In this document: piece by piece, positions 43,579 through 52,567 of the stretch
Position numbering within the stretch: the stretch's first letter is position 1
How the letters are laid out: every line of letters starts with the position of its first letter
Assembly: GCA_019118545.1 (NCBI GenBank)
Contig: DWYT01000010.1
Span: forward strand, 1-63,517
From: Candidatus Mediterraneibacter merdavium
GTDB taxonomy: Bacteria > Bacillota > Clostridia > Lachnospirales > Lachnospiraceae
Direction: 5' to 3'
DNA length: 63,517 nt
Position numbers and translations under genes: made by a program
Notes under the pieces: model-generated
Told to the model about the DNA's origin: nothing
The model's database searches: none
The model's input: the letters and a program-made list of their open reading frames with translations, nothing else

Positions 43579-43663
43579 ATCATAAATTCTCCTGTTTTCA
43601 TAAAAATGTTATCTATGCCATTGTAATCCAGAACAGAGAAAAAGAAAAGGGGGAGACTTTTCA

Positions 43664-44402
43664 GCCATTTAATTCGGGAACTTCTTCTTGCAGAATCCGA
43701 AAACCTAATTGCTAAAAACGTATTCGGAGCGGATGAAGGAGCTGTCCGGGATTCCGCTACAGAAGATAGAAAAACTGACAGGTTCCGGCTATGTCCGAAA
43801 AACAAGGACTGCCGATGGACAACTCACTTCGTTCAAACAATTCCATCGGCAGTCCTAAGGGACATAGCCGGAGCCTTAAGTTTTACTACTCTTCTTCCAA
43901 AGTCACCCGGGCAGCTCCTTCACCCGCTCCGAAAGTCTTTCAAGCATTTCGTTTCCTTAAATTCTCCAGATATAGCGTTCCCGAGTAACAGCCGGAAAGC
44001 AACATGGGCGCGGCGGAAAGCTATCCGCAAGATGGGCGTATTCTAGCCGCGCCAGTCTTTGTTTGTGTCCATTTGATTCGGCGGCATTCTCGCTTTGGGA
44101 AGTAGGAAGCGGCCGATGAATTTAAGGAAGCAGTCAGTGGCGGGAAGGCGCGGCTTCTGTGACTTAGAGGAATCCGTTGGAGCGGCTTAGGGATAAGGGA
44201 TTGTTGTTAAGCGGCACAATGGGGTTGTCTGAATGAAATGAGTTCCCCATTGTGCCGCTTCGCTCTTAAACAGTCCCGCAACCCTTTAGTCCGCTCCCGG
44301 ATTCCGGACCGGAACAGAAACGCGCCTCCCCGCCACTGACTGCACTTCTAAAATGATTCTTCGCTTCCGGACATTCTTTGAAATGTCGCTGAATTAAATG
44401 GC
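43664..44402. repeat. 739-bp structured non-coding element, copy 2
   Basis: Same length, 12-base ends and orientation as copy 1 (10008-10746). Ends are GCCATTTAATTC at 43664-43675 and its inverse at 44391-44402. Hairpin 1 has arms AGGACTGCCGATGGA (43805-43819) and the inverse (43842-43856), identical to copy 1, within wider arms including CCGGCTATGTCC and GGACATAGCCGG. Hairpin 2 has 16-base arms AAGCGGCACAATGGGG (44209-44224) and the inverse (44245-44260); these differ from copy 1 but still pair. The loop motif matches that of copy 1. No protein gene or target-site duplication is seen. Confidence 0.8.
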
Positions 44403-44486
44403 CGGATAGGTATGATGCGCACAGGAACGCTTTGCCCGAGCAGGCATATATTGATGATAAGAACAATGCGCAAAAGGAGGGGCGGC

Positions 44487-44741
44487 ATGAGGGTCTGTGA
44501 ACTGAGGAATAAGGAAGTTATCAATATATGCAGCGGCAGGCGGCTCGGATGTATCGTAGATGTGGAGATCAATGTGTGCAGCGGCGAGGTGGAGGCGGTC
44601 ATTATCCCGGGACCGGGAAAGATATGCGGATTCCTCGGGACAGACTGCGAGTATGTCATTCCTTTTGCGTGTATCCGTAAGATCGGGCCGGATATCGTGA
44701 TTGTGGAAATACAGGAAGAAAAGTTTTTGCAAAAATTTTAA
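44487..44741 (+). CDS. YlmC/YmxH family sporulation protein (PRC-barrel)
   Basis: An 84-residue PRC-barrel-like protein of the YlmC/YmxH family, associated with sporulation genes in Bacillus and clostridia. The pattern LRNKEVINICSGRRLGCIVD, then the GEVEAVIIPGPGKICGF stretch is characteristic. AAAAGGAGGGGCGGC sets the ATG at 44487; an upstream in-frame extension would start inside the repeat element and is rejected. Its stop overlaps the nrdR promoter region. Confidence 0.9.
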   Translation: MRVCELRNKEVINICSGRRLGCIVDVEINVCSGEVEAVIIPGPGKICGFLGTDCEYVIPFACIRKIGPDIVIVEIQEEKFLQKF

Positions 44742-44755
44742 CAATTGTGTATAAT
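44727..44755 (+). promoter_or_regulatory. Promoter of nrdR-truA
   Basis: TTGCAA (44727-44732) and a perfect TATAAT (44750-44755) are 17 bases apart; the -35 box lies in the last codons of ylmC. The leader then has two small hairpins, GCGGAT/ATCCGC (44768-44786) and AACGCTG/CAGCGTT (44793-44807), before nrdR. Confidence 0.7.
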
Positions 44756-44853
44756 GGACGCAGAAAAGCGGATTGTAAGCATCCGCAGAGGAAACGCTGG
44801 CAGCGTTGATTTACACTGACGCTGAGATTGCTTAAAGAAAGGCGGAAACAGAT

Positions 44854-45303
44854 ATGAGATGTCCATATTGCGGCAACCCGGATACAAGAGTCATTGATTC
44901 CAGACCGGCGGAGGACAAGAGTTCCATCCGCAGACGGCGCTCCTGCGATGATTGCGGGAGACGGTTTACGACTTATGAGAAAGTGGAGACGATCCCCCTG
45001 ATTGTCATTAAAAAAGATAACAACCGTGAGCAGTACCAGCGTTCCAAGATTGAGCAGGGAGTTTTAAGCGCGTGTTACAAGCGCCCCGTTCCCGCAGAGG
45101 CAATCCAGAAGACGATCGACGCCGTGGAGCTGGAGATCTTCAACAGGGAAGAAAAGGAGATCCCAAGCAGTGTGATCGGTGAGATCGTGATGGAGAAGTT
45201 AAAGGATCTTGATCCGGTGGCATATGTACGCTTTGCGTCTGTATACAGAGAGTTCAAGGACGCGGGCACATTTATGGACGAGCTGAAAAAGTTCCTGCAG
45301 TAG
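44854..45303 (+). CDS. nrdR: Transcriptional repressor NrdR
   Basis: A 149-residue NrdR, the zinc-ribbon and ATP-cone repressor of ribonucleotide reductase genes. The zinc ligands are Cys3, Cys6, Cys31 and Cys34 (MRCPYCG and CDDCGRRF). The ATP-cone follows from about residue 46, with LIVIKKDNNREQYQRSKIEQ, and the end contains YVRFASVYREFKD. The length is exactly that of the family. GAAAGGCGG lies upstream of the ATG. Its own ribonucleotide reductase targets are not in this window. Confidence 0.97.
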   Translation: MRCPYCGNPDTRVIDSRPAEDKSSIRRRRSCDDCGRRFTTYEKVETIPLIVIKKDNNREQYQRSKIEQGVLSACYKRPVPAEAIQKTIDAVELEIFNREEKEIPSSVIGEIVMEKLKDLDPVAYVRFASVYREFKDAGTFMDELKKFLQ

Positions 45304-45306
45304 ATC

Positions 45307-46044
45307 ATGCGCACTTACAAATTGACAATCGCCTACGACGGCGGCGGGTATCAGGGTTGGCAGCGGCAGACGAACACAGAGCGGACGATCCAAGGCATCT
45401 TAGAGCGGACAATCTCCTCGCAGACGGGATTCCCGGTGGAGGTGAACGGGTCGGGCAGGACTGACGCGGGGGTTCATGCTCTGGGGCAGACGGCAAGCGT
45501 TGTGCTTCCCGGACAGGCAGAGGAGGATTTTTTTACTGGAGAGATCAATGAGGCGCTTCCGGCTGACATCCGCATCATAGACGCGCAGCTTGTGAAAAAT
45601 GGTTTCCATGCGCGCAAGAGCGCAGTGGCGAAACGGTATGAATATCATATAGACACCGGGGAAAAGCCGGATGTATTTACAAGGAGATACACCTATCATT
45701 TTCCGCAGAAGCTTGATCTTGAGAGGATGAAAAAGGCGGCGGCTTATCTTACGGGGACGCATGAATTTGCGGGATATACGGATAAAAAAGATGAAAAGTC
45801 CACAAAACGGACGATTTATGATATAATGGTCAGCGGACAAGGCAGCAGAGTGAACCTTACATTTGACGGCACTGGATTTTTATACCATATGGTGCGCATA
45901 CTGACGGGGACTCTGCTTGAAGCCGGGACATATCAGCGCACACCGGAGAGTGTGCGCGATGCCCTTGATACAAAAGACAGGAGCAGGGCGGGATTCCTTG
46001 CTCCGGCGAGAGGGTTGTTCCTGCGGGAAGTGCGCTATGACTGA
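45307..46044 (+). CDS. truA: tRNA pseudouridine(38-40) synthase TruA
   Basis: A 245-residue TruA, which isomerises uridines 38-40 in the tRNA anticodon arm. The catalytic Asp53 is in NGSGRTDAGVHALGQ, and FHARKSAVAKRYEYHI and GTGFLYHMVRILTGTL are typical. It starts three bases after the nrdR stop and lacks a strong ribosome site, so it is probably translated by coupling. A terminator follows. Confidence 0.97.
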   Translation: MRTYKLTIAYDGGGYQGWQRQTNTERTIQGILERTISSQTGFPVEVNGSGRTDAGVHALGQTASVVLPGQAEEDFFTGEINEALPADIRIIDAQLVKNGFHARKSAVAKRYEYHIDTGEKPDVFTRRYTYHFPQKLDLERMKKAAAYLTGTHEFAGYTDKKDEKSTKRTIYDIMVSGQGSRVNLTFDGTGFLYHMVRILTGTLLEAGTYQRTPESVRDALDTKDRSRAGFLAPARGLFLREVRYD

Positions 46045-46053
46045 GAGAGGCGG

Positions 46054-46083
46054 GGACAGAGATAAAAACTCTGTCCTTCTTTG
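46054..46083 (+). terminator. Terminator after truA
   Basis: GGACAGAG, a seven-base A-rich loop and CTCTGTCC (46054-46076) are followed by TTCTTT. It lies ten bases past the truA stop. Confidence 0.75.
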
Positions 46084-46170
46084 CTGCGGCGACGGGCCGG
46101 AGTCCGGGAATCTCAGGCGGGGAATGTAGGCGATCGCAGCTTTCCGGGGACAGGATAAAGGAGGTAATCA

Positions 46171-46923
46171 ATGAAACTGATATCATGGAATGTAAACGGT
46201 TTACGGGCATGTGTCCAGAAGGGATTTCTGGATTTTTTTAAAGAGGCGGATGCGGATATCTTCTGCGTACAGGAGACGAAGATGCAGGAGGGGCAGCTTG
46301 AGCTTGACCTTCCGGGTTATCACCAGTATTGGAATTACGCGGTGAAGAAGGGGTACTCCGGAACAGCCGTATTCACGAAAGAGAAACCGCTTGCCGTGAC
46401 TTACGGCATCGGCGTTGAGGAGCACGATCAGGAAGGCCGTGTGATCACCTGTGAGTTTGAGGACTTTTATTTTGTCACGGTATATACGCCCAACTCCCAG
46501 AATGAACTGGCAAGACTGGACTACCGTATGAAGTGGGAGGATGACTTCCGCGCCTATCTGAAAAAGCTGGAAGAGAATAAGCCTGTGATCGTGACGGGAG
46601 ACATGAATGTGGCGCACAGGGAGATCGATCTTAAGAACCCGAAGACAAACCGCAGGAACGCGGGATTTACAGACGAGGAGAGACAGAAGTTCACAGAGCT
46701 TTTAGAGGCGGGATTTATTGATACGTTCCGGTATTTCTACCCGGATCAGGAAGGGATTTACTCATGGTGGTCTTACCGGTTCAGCGCCCGCGCCAAGAAC
46801 GCGGGGTGGCGCATTGACTATTTCTGTGTGTCAGAGTGCTTAAGGGACAGGCTCGCCGACGCGAAGATACTGACAGACGTTATGGGGTCAGACCACTGCC
46901 CGGTGGAACTGGATCTGAACTGA
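46171..46923 (+). CDS. exoA: Exodeoxyribonuclease III / AP endonuclease
   Basis: A 250-residue ExoIII-family enzyme for base-excision repair. Visible active-site segments are [18 protein letters not shown] (metal-binding Glu), [23 protein letters not shown] (Asp and Asn) and [11 protein letters not shown] (Asp-His). Length is normal. AAAGGAGGTAATCA is an excellent ribosome site. It stands between the truA terminator and the metal GTPase genes. Confidence 0.96.
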   Translation: MKLISWNVNGLRACVQKGFLDFFKEADADIFCVQETKMQEGQLELDLPGYHQYWNYAVKKGYSGTAVFTKEKPLAVTYGIGVEEHDQEGRVITCEFEDFYFVTVYTPNSQNELARLDYRMKWEDDFRAYLKKLEENKPVIVTGDMNVAHREIDLKNPKTNRRNAGFTDEERQKFTELLEAGFIDTFRYFYPDQEGIYSWWSYRFSARAKNAGWRIDYFCVSECLRDRLADAKILTDVMGSDHCPVELDLN

Positions 46924-46984
46924 CCGTGGGTTTCGCCGACACAGGCTGAAACTGTGCGCGGCATATCATAAGGAGGAGATCAAT

Positions 46985-48115
46985 ATGACAAAGATAGATA
47001 TCATCTCCGGCTTTTTAGGAGCCGGAAAGACAACGCTTATTAAGAAGCTGCTCTCAGAAGCATTTACAGGGGAGCAGGTGGTGCTCATTGAAAACGAATT
47101 CGGAGAGATTGGTATTGACGGAGGCTTTTTAAAAGAATCCGGCATTGAGATCCGCGAGATGAACTCGGGATGTATCTGCTGTTCTCTCGTGGGAGACTTT
47201 GGGAAATCCCTGAGGGAAGTGGTGGACACCTATCATCCGGACAGAATCCTCATCGAGCCGTCGGGTGTGGGTAAGCTGTCTGATGTCATCAAGGCAGTGC
47301 AGGATGTGCAGGAGGAGATCGATGCGAAGCTCAACAGTTTTACAACAGTGGCGGATGTGACAAAATGCAGGATCTATCTTAAGAATTTCGGAGAGTTCTT
47401 CAGCAACCAGATCGAATATGCGGGCGCTGTCATCTTAAGCCGTACAGATAAAGCAAAACCGGAAAAGATTGAGGAGAGCGTGGCGCTGCTTCGTGAGCTT
47501 AACGGCAAGGCTCCGTTCATCACCACACCCATCGCCCGGCTTTCGGGTAAGAAGATACTGGAGACGATGGAGGAGAGCAAGTCATTGGAGGAAGAACTGC
47601 TGAGCGAGGTCGTGTGCCCGGAGTGCGGTCACCATCACCATGGGCATGAGCATCCTCACGGCCATCACCACGACCACGGCGAATGCTGCGGCCATGGGCA
47701 TGAGCATCATCATGAGCATCACCACGACCACGGCGGATGCTGCGGCCACGGCCATGGGCATCACGGTTCTGAGCATGGGCATCCTCACGAGCATCACCAT
47801 GGGCATGAGCATCACCATGACCACGGACATCATCATGCGGACGAGGTATTCACAAGCTGGGGGCACGAGACGATTCACACTTATACAAAAGAACAGGTCA
47901 ATGATATTTTGAACAGTCTGGAGGACGGATCTTACGGCAATATCCTGCGGGCAAAAGGAATGGTCGCGGGAGCGGACGGCGAGTGGATCTACTTTGATAT
48001 GGTTCCGGGAGAGCACGAGGTGCGCGAAGGCGCGCCGGAGTACACCGGACGCATCTGTGTCATCGGGGCAGAGATCAGCGAAGAGAAACTCGCGGCGCTG
48101 TTCGGTGTTGTCTGA
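46985..48115 (+). CDS. COG0523 (CobW/YjiA-type) metal GTPase with His/Cys-rich insert
   Basis: A 376-residue G3E-family GTPase, expected to be a metal (often zinc) chaperone. Walker A is GFLGAGKTT (9-17), the metal motif CICC is at 63-66, and SRTDKAK is the NKxD-like base site. Between about residues 209 and 287 lies a long His-rich stretch with CPEC and two CC pairs (HGECCGHGH and HGGCCGHGH), made of repeated HHH/HGHEH units. It should bind several metal ions. The C-terminal CobW_C domain follows. AGGAGGAG precedes the ATG. A second COG0523 gene is next. Confidence 0.94.
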   Translation: MTKIDIISGFLGAGKTTLIKKLLSEAFTGEQVVLIENEFGEIGIDGGFLKESGIEIREMNSGCICCSLVGDFGKSLREVVDTYHPDRILIEPSGVGKLSDVIKAVQDVQEEIDAKLNSFTTVADVTKCRIYLKNFGEFFSNQIEYAGAVILSRTDKAKPEKIEESVALLRELNGKAPFITTPIARLSGKKILETMEESKSLEEELLSEVVCPECGHHHHGHEHPHGHHHDHGECCGHGHEHHHEHHHDHGGCCGHGHGHHGSEHGHPHEHHHGHEHHHDHGHHHADEVFTSWGHETIHTYTKEQVNDILNSLEDGSYGNILRAKGMVAGADGEWIYFDMVPGEHEVREGAPEYTGRICVIGAEISEEKLAALFGVV

Positions 48116-48188
48116 TGAGGAAAAGGGGACGCTTTGTTCCTGACAAGGAAAACTGTGCCGCTTTATCGGCGGAAGAATGGAGAGTAGT

Positions 48189-49136
48189 ATGAATGAACCG
48201 AGTGTAATGGTCTATCTGATGACCGGGTTTCTGGACAGTGGAAAGACACAATTTTTAAAGTTTACGCTGGCACAGGATTATTTTCAGATCGATGGCAAGA
48301 CTCTCCTCATCCTCTGCGAGGAGGGCGAGGAAGAGTACGATCCGATGGAAATGTTAAAATACGGCGTTGTCATTGAAAAAGTGGAAGATCAGGAGGATCT
48401 GACAGGGGAATGGCTGGAGGAGATGAACCGGAAACATGAGCCGGAGCGCGTTGTTGTAGAGTATAACGGCATGTGGAAAGTCAGTGACTTTGAGGCGTTA
48501 AGGCTCCCGGAAGGATGGGTGATTGAGCAGAAGCTCACTACAGTGGACGCCAGTACATTCCAGATGTATCTGACGAACTTAAAGCCGCTTTTCGTGGAGA
48601 TGGTCCGGGGCGCGGAGCTGGTACTGTTCAACCGCTGTGACGAGATCGCGCCGCTCGCCGGATACCGCCGGAGTGTAAAAGTGGTAAGTCCTCAGGCTGA
48701 GGTGATATTTGAGGATGAGGAGGGCGAAGTGGAGAATATCTTCGAGGATGAGGTGCCCTATGATTTGAAAACCCCTGTTATTAAGATCGAGAAAGAGGAT
48801 TACGGCATCTGGTATGTAGATATGATGGAGAATCCGGAGCGCTATAAGGGAAAGGTCGTGGAGTTTACGGCGAAAGTGGTAAAACCCCGCTCATTTCCGT
48901 CAAAGGTATTTCTTCCGGGGCGCATGGCGATGACCTGCTGTGCGGATGATACAACGTTCTTGGGATATGTGTGCAAGAGTCCTTACGCGACGAAGCTGAA
49001 GCCGGGAGACTGGGTGAAAGTGCGGGCAAAGGTGGGATTTGCCAATCTCTCTGTATACCGCGGGGAAGGGCCGCTCCTTGAAGCGGAGTATGTAGAGACG
49101 GCGGAACCGATAGAGGAACTGGTATATTTTAATTAA
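48189..49136 (+). CDS. COG0523-related GTPase fused to a DUF1980/TIGR03943-like domain
   Basis: A 315-residue protein. The N-terminal two thirds resemble a CobW-type GTPase: Walker A GFLDSGKTQ near residue 13, the acidic strand VVVEYNGMW, and a base site NRCDE. It lacks the CxCC motif. The last 100 residues (MENPERYKGKVVEFTAKVVK and MAMTCCADDTTFLGYV, then WVKVRAKV) look like the C-terminal domain of YcgQ/TIGR03943 proteins, which accompany zinc-regulated permeases. The ATG at 48189 has GGAG six bases upstream; an earlier in-frame ATG at 48177 is weaker. A metal-handling role with the preceding gene is likely. Confidence 0.8.
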   Translation: MNEPSVMVYLMTGFLDSGKTQFLKFTLAQDYFQIDGKTLLILCEEGEEEYDPMEMLKYGVVIEKVEDQEDLTGEWLEEMNRKHEPERVVVEYNGMWKVSDFEALRLPEGWVIEQKLTTVDASTFQMYLTNLKPLFVEMVRGAELVLFNRCDEIAPLAGYRRSVKVVSPQAEVIFEDEEGEVENIFEDEVPYDLKTPVIKIEKEDYGIWYVDMMENPERYKGKVVEFTAKVVKPRSFPSKVFLPGRMAMTCCADDTTFLGYVCKSPYATKLKPGDWVKVRAKVGFANLSVYRGEGPLLEAEYVETAEPIEELVYFN

Positions 49137-49160
49137 AGAAATCATAAGGAGGAAACGGTT

Positions 49161-50120
49161 ATGGAGAAAAAGTATGACGTGATCGCGCTCGGAGAGCTTT
49201 TGATTGATTTTACGATGAACGGACAGAGTGAGCAGGGAAACAATCTGTTCGAGGCATGTCCGGGAGGAGCGCCCTGTAATGTGCTGGCTCTTCTCAACAA
49301 GATGGGGAAAAAGACCGCTTTTGTCGGGAAAGTGGGAAAAGATCAGTTCGGTACGCTTCTGCGCAATACGATCAGTGAAGCGGGTATCGACGCATCCCAT
49401 CTGGTGACGGATGAGGAAGTCAATACAACGCTGGCGTTTGTGCACACCTTTCCGGACGGTGACAGGGAGTTTTCCTTCTACCGCAATCCGGGGGCGGACA
49501 TGATGTTGGGTGAGAATGAGGTGGATGAGGATTTTGTCAAGGATACGAAGATCTTCCACTTTGGTACATTGTCCATGACCCACGACGGGGTAAGGGCGGC
49601 GACGAAGAAAGCGGTGAGCGCGGCCAAGGACGGGGGATGCCTGATTTCTTTTGACCCGAATTTAAGAGAACCGCTGTGGAGTTCTCTTGATCTTGCGAAG
49701 GAGCAGATGGAGTACGGCTTCAGTATGTGTGACATCCTGAAGATCTCGGACAATGAGATCCAGTTTGTCTCGGGCAGGGAAGATTACGACGAGGGGATCG
49801 CATACCTTCAGGAGAAATACAATATCCCGCTTATCCTCCTGACAATGGGGAAGGACGGAAGCAGAGCGTATTACAAGGGAATGCGTGTAGAGAGAAAAGG
49901 CTTTTCTGTGGATACCATCGAGACGACAGGAGCGGGGGATACATTTGGCGGAAGCTCGCTTACATACCTTTTGGAGCATGACTTTGACAGTCTGACAGAA
50001 GAGCAGTTGGGAGAGATGCTTACGTTCGCCAATGCGGCGGCGGCTATTGTGACTACAAGAAAAGGCGCGATCCGCGCGATGCCAAAGCGCGGGGAAGTGC
50101 TCTCGCTTATAGAAAAGTGA
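49161..50120 (+). CDS. PfkB-family carbohydrate kinase (fructokinase)
   Basis: A 319-residue ribokinase-fold kinase, most like fructokinases. The N-terminal GELLIDFTMNG, the PGGAPCNVLALLNKMG motif, and the C-terminal anion hole TTGAGDTFGGSSLTYLLEHD with the catalytic Asp are present. It would convert fructose to fructose 6-phosphate. AAGGAGG precedes the ATG. It lies next to the AraC/ABC/GH36/GH13 locus, convergent to the regulator, which supports a role in fructose released from sucrose-type sugars. Confidence 0.9.
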   Translation: MEKKYDVIALGELLIDFTMNGQSEQGNNLFEACPGGAPCNVLALLNKMGKKTAFVGKVGKDQFGTLLRNTISEAGIDASHLVTDEEVNTTLAFVHTFPDGDREFSFYRNPGADMMLGENEVDEDFVKDTKIFHFGTLSMTHDGVRAATKKAVSAAKDGGCLISFDPNLREPLWSSLDLAKEQMEYGFSMCDILKISDNEIQFVSGREDYDEGIAYLQEKYNIPLILLTMGKDGSRAYYKGMRVERKGFSVDTIETTGAGDTFGGSSLTYLLEHDFDSLTEEQLGEMLTFANAAAAIVTTRKGAIRAMPKRGEVLSLIEK

Positions 50121-50139
50121 AAACCGCATATAAATCAGA

Positions 50140-50178
50140 GGGAGCGCCCCGGACTGGACATATCAGTCTGGAGCGCTC
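50140..50178. terminator. Bidirectional terminator between fructokinase and AraC genes
   Basis: GGAGCGC-CCGGACTG and CAGTCTGG-GCGCTCC pair (one internal mismatch and one G-T) around a seven-base loop. The flanks are moderately T/A-rich on both sides, suiting two convergent genes. Confidence 0.7.
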
Positions 50179-50199
50179 CTGTATTCTATTGAGTTTGTC

Positions 50200-51057
50200 T
50201 TATGTCGGCTTTACGGCCCGGTTCTGGTTCCGCCATTCTCTGGGTGAGCTTCCGTATACATTTTTAAAAGCGCGTGAAAAGTGCAGTTGATTTGGATATC
50301 CAACTGCATTTCCGATATCTGCGATAGAAAGCTGTGTCAGCTTTAAAAGCTCCGCAGCTTTTGCCATGCGGTAATTCATAAGAAATTCCTGCGGGGACTT
50401 TCCGATTGTCTCCTTAAAGATACGTCCGAAGTAGGTGCGGTTAAGTCCGCAGAATTCGGCAATCCCTTCTACGGAGATATCATTCTGGAAGTTCTGTTCA
50501 ATATAGTTGAGGGCCTCCTTCATATAGAAATCCCGGACCTTTCCGGTTGAGGTCAGGCGCATTGAAGCGGCGGAGCGGGACAAATAATCAAGAAAAAGGT
50601 ACATATGCCCGATCAGATGGAAAGGGGATTCCCTGTTGTGTTCCACCAGATAGAGCATCTCGTCCTTCATCTGCTCGCGCAGCTCCTTTGAAGACGCGTG
50701 ATAAACAGGATGATCCAGAGTGAGTCCGGCGATTTCGACCAGTTCCTTTGCTCTCAGGCCGTCGAATTCAACCCATGTATATTCCCAAGGCAGCTCCTGA
50801 TCAGCAACATAGGTGTTGACCTGACGGGGAAAGATCATAAATCCCTGACCGCTGTGGATCTGATATTCGTGTGTCTGCCCTTTCGAGTCATTTGCGTAGA
50901 GGTGCCCGGTTCCGGAAAGGACATAGTGGAAGAGAAAATGATTTCTTGCAGCAGGGCCGAACGAGTGCGCGGGCCGGCACTGTTCCTTTCCGAACTGGTA
51001 GAGTCCAAGGTCAACAAAATTTTCATTCGGGAATACGGAAAAGAGAATATCACTCAT
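50200..51057 (-). CDS. AraC-family regulator of the alpha-galactoside locus
   Basis: A 285-residue AraC/XylS-type regulator with an N-terminal cupin sugar-binding domain (residues to about 160, with HFLFHYVLSGTGHLYAND) and a C-terminal double helix-turn-helix (ISVEGIAEFCGLNRTYFGRI and SIADIGNAVGYPNQLHFSRA). Its build matches MsmR/RafR regulators. AAAGG nine bases before the ATG at 51057 sets the start. It is divergent from the ABC operon and probably activates it when its sugar is present. Confidence 0.92.
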   Translation of the reverse strand: MSDILFSVFPNENFVDLGLYQFGKEQCRPAHSFGPAARNHFLFHYVLSGTGHLYANDSKGQTHEYQIHSGQGFMIFPRQVNTYVADQELPWEYTWVEFDGLRAKELVEIAGLTLDHPVYHASSKELREQMKDEMLYLVEHNRESPFHLIGHMYLFLDYLSRSAASMRLTSTGKVRDFYMKEALNYIEQNFQNDISVEGIAEFCGLNRTYFGRIFKETIGKSPQEFLMNYRMAKAAELLKLTQLSIADIGNAVGYPNQLHFSRAFKNVYGSSPREWRNQNRAVKPT

Positions 51058-51116
51058 AGCTATAGCCTTTCTCATCATTTTGTGGTTCCGGTAATACAGT
51101 AATTATAACTCAAAAT

Positions 51117-51221
51117 ATACCAAAATGCGACCTGACTTGAGATAAATGGTACAAAAGTTGTATTTTGGCATAAAACAAAAGAAATAAGGATATTTTGAGA
51201 TACATTTTGGTATGTTATAAT
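51117..51221 (+). promoter_or_regulatory. Divergent promoter region with repeated (A/T)TTTTGG sites
   Basis: ATACCAAAATGC at 51117-51128, GTATTTTGGCAT at 51160-51171 and ACATTTTGGTAT at 51202-51213 are copies of one site, the first inverted. A perfect TATAAT at 51216-51221 directly follows the last copy. These are good candidates for AraC-regulator binding upstream of the ABC operon. Confidence 0.65.
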
Positions 51222-51263
51222 TGTTTCACAAGTAAAATCTAAAAGGAAGGAGCTGGAACTATT

Positions 51264-52547
51264 ATGAAAAAGAAACATGCTCTCAGTGTCGTACTTGCGG
51301 CGTCCATGCTTGCTGCAGCCATTCTTCCGGGATGCGGTTCGAATGAGAACAGCGGAAAGACGGAGATTGAGATCCTGCAGTACAAGCCGGAGGCAGCGGC
51401 ATACTTTGATCAGGTGGAGGCTGAGTTCAACGCGACCCATGACGATATCCATCTGACCATCAGTTCTCCGAATGATGCCAGCACAATTATGAGGACACGG
51501 TTTGTCAGGGAGGACTATCCTGACATCATCGGCATAGGGGGGGATATCAACTATTCTTATTATGTTGATGCGGACATCCTTGCTGATGTTTCGGATTATC
51601 AGGGAATGTCAGATATCAAACAGTCATACATCGACATTCTGGAGGCTCTTGAGATCACGCCGAAAGACGGAACATACGGTGTGCCTTACGTGGCGAACGC
51701 GGCAGGTATCCTCTATAACCGGGATATGTTCGAGGAGCACGGCTGGGAGATACCGGAATCATGGGACGAATTGATTGATCTGTGCGAGGAAATTCAGGCG
51801 GAGGGAATCCTTCCCTTCTATTTCGGTTTCCGTGACACATGGACCTGCCTTGCCCCGTGGAACTCTCTTGCCGTAGGCCTTGCGCCGTCAGATACGTGCC
51901 AGCAGGTGAACGCGGGCGAGACGACATTTACAGATGAGTACAGGGAGACAGCGGAGAAGTGTATGGAGATGGTAAGCTACGGGCCGGTTGATCCGTTTGC
52001 CTACGGATACAATGACGCATGTACGGCGTTTGCCCGCGGTGAATCTGCGATGTATCCCATCGGAAGCTACGCGGTGCCGCAGATCCTCTCTGTAAATCCG
52101 GAGATGAATATTGATTCCTTTGTGACACCGGGAAATGATGATCCGGACGGAAATACACTGAATTCAGGGGTTGACCTGATGTTTGCCGTGACGGCTGACT
52201 GCGAGAATAAAGAAGCGGCATACGAAGTGCTCGACTTCCTGCTGGCTGACGAGAATATCCAGAAGTATATTGACGATCAGAATGCCGTTCCCTGCAAGGA
52301 GGGTGACTTTGATCTCGCGCCGATGCTCGACGGCATGCTGCCGTTTATCGAGTCCGGCAACATGACAGACTATCAGGATCATTATTATCCGTCAGAGATG
52401 GCAGTTGACGCGAAGATACAGACATTCCTGATCAATCAGGATGTGGACGCGTTCCTTGCGAACTTTGACAAGGACTGGACGAGATATAACAGAGACATCA
52501 TCCGTGCGGTTCAGGAGTACAACGAAGAAAACGGGACTGCCGAGTAG
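51264..52547 (+). CDS. Alpha-galactoside ABC transporter substrate-binding lipoprotein
   Basis: A 427-residue extracellular solute-binding lipoprotein of family 1, similar in build to MsmE/RafE. The lipobox Cys24 is in AAAILPGCGSNE. Conserved regions include DIIGIGGDIN, YGVPYVANAAGILYNRDMF, WDELIDLCEEIQAEG and AMYPIGSYAVPQI. AAGGAAGGAG precedes the ATG. The operon context with GH36 suggests raffinose-family sugars or melibiose as substrate, by inference. No ATPase gene is present. Confidence 0.93.
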   Translation: MKKKHALSVVLAASMLAAAILPGCGSNENSGKTEIEILQYKPEAAAYFDQVEAEFNATHDDIHLTISSPNDASTIMRTRFVREDYPDIIGIGGDINYSYYVDADILADVSDYQGMSDIKQSYIDILEALEITPKDGTYGVPYVANAAGILYNRDMFEEHGWEIPESWDELIDLCEEIQAEGILPFYFGFRDTWTCLAPWNSLAVGLAPSDTCQQVNAGETTFTDEYRETAEKCMEMVSYGPVDPFAYGYNDACTAFARGESAMYPIGSYAVPQILSVNPEMNIDSFVTPGNDDPDGNTLNSGVDLMFAVTADCENKEAAYEVLDFLLADENIQKYIDDQNAVPCKEGDFDLAPMLDGMLPFIESGNMTDYQDHYYPSEMAVDAKIQTFLINQDVDAFLANFDKDWTRYNRDIIRAVQEYNEENGTAE

Positions 52548-52567
52548 GAAAGGAGCGGGGTTAGAAT

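Noticed and set aside
47607-47845. Repetitive DNA resembling a CRISPR array
   Set aside because: The repeats are irregular His/Gly codon runs in frame within a GTPase gene, with no constant repeat, spacers or cas genes.
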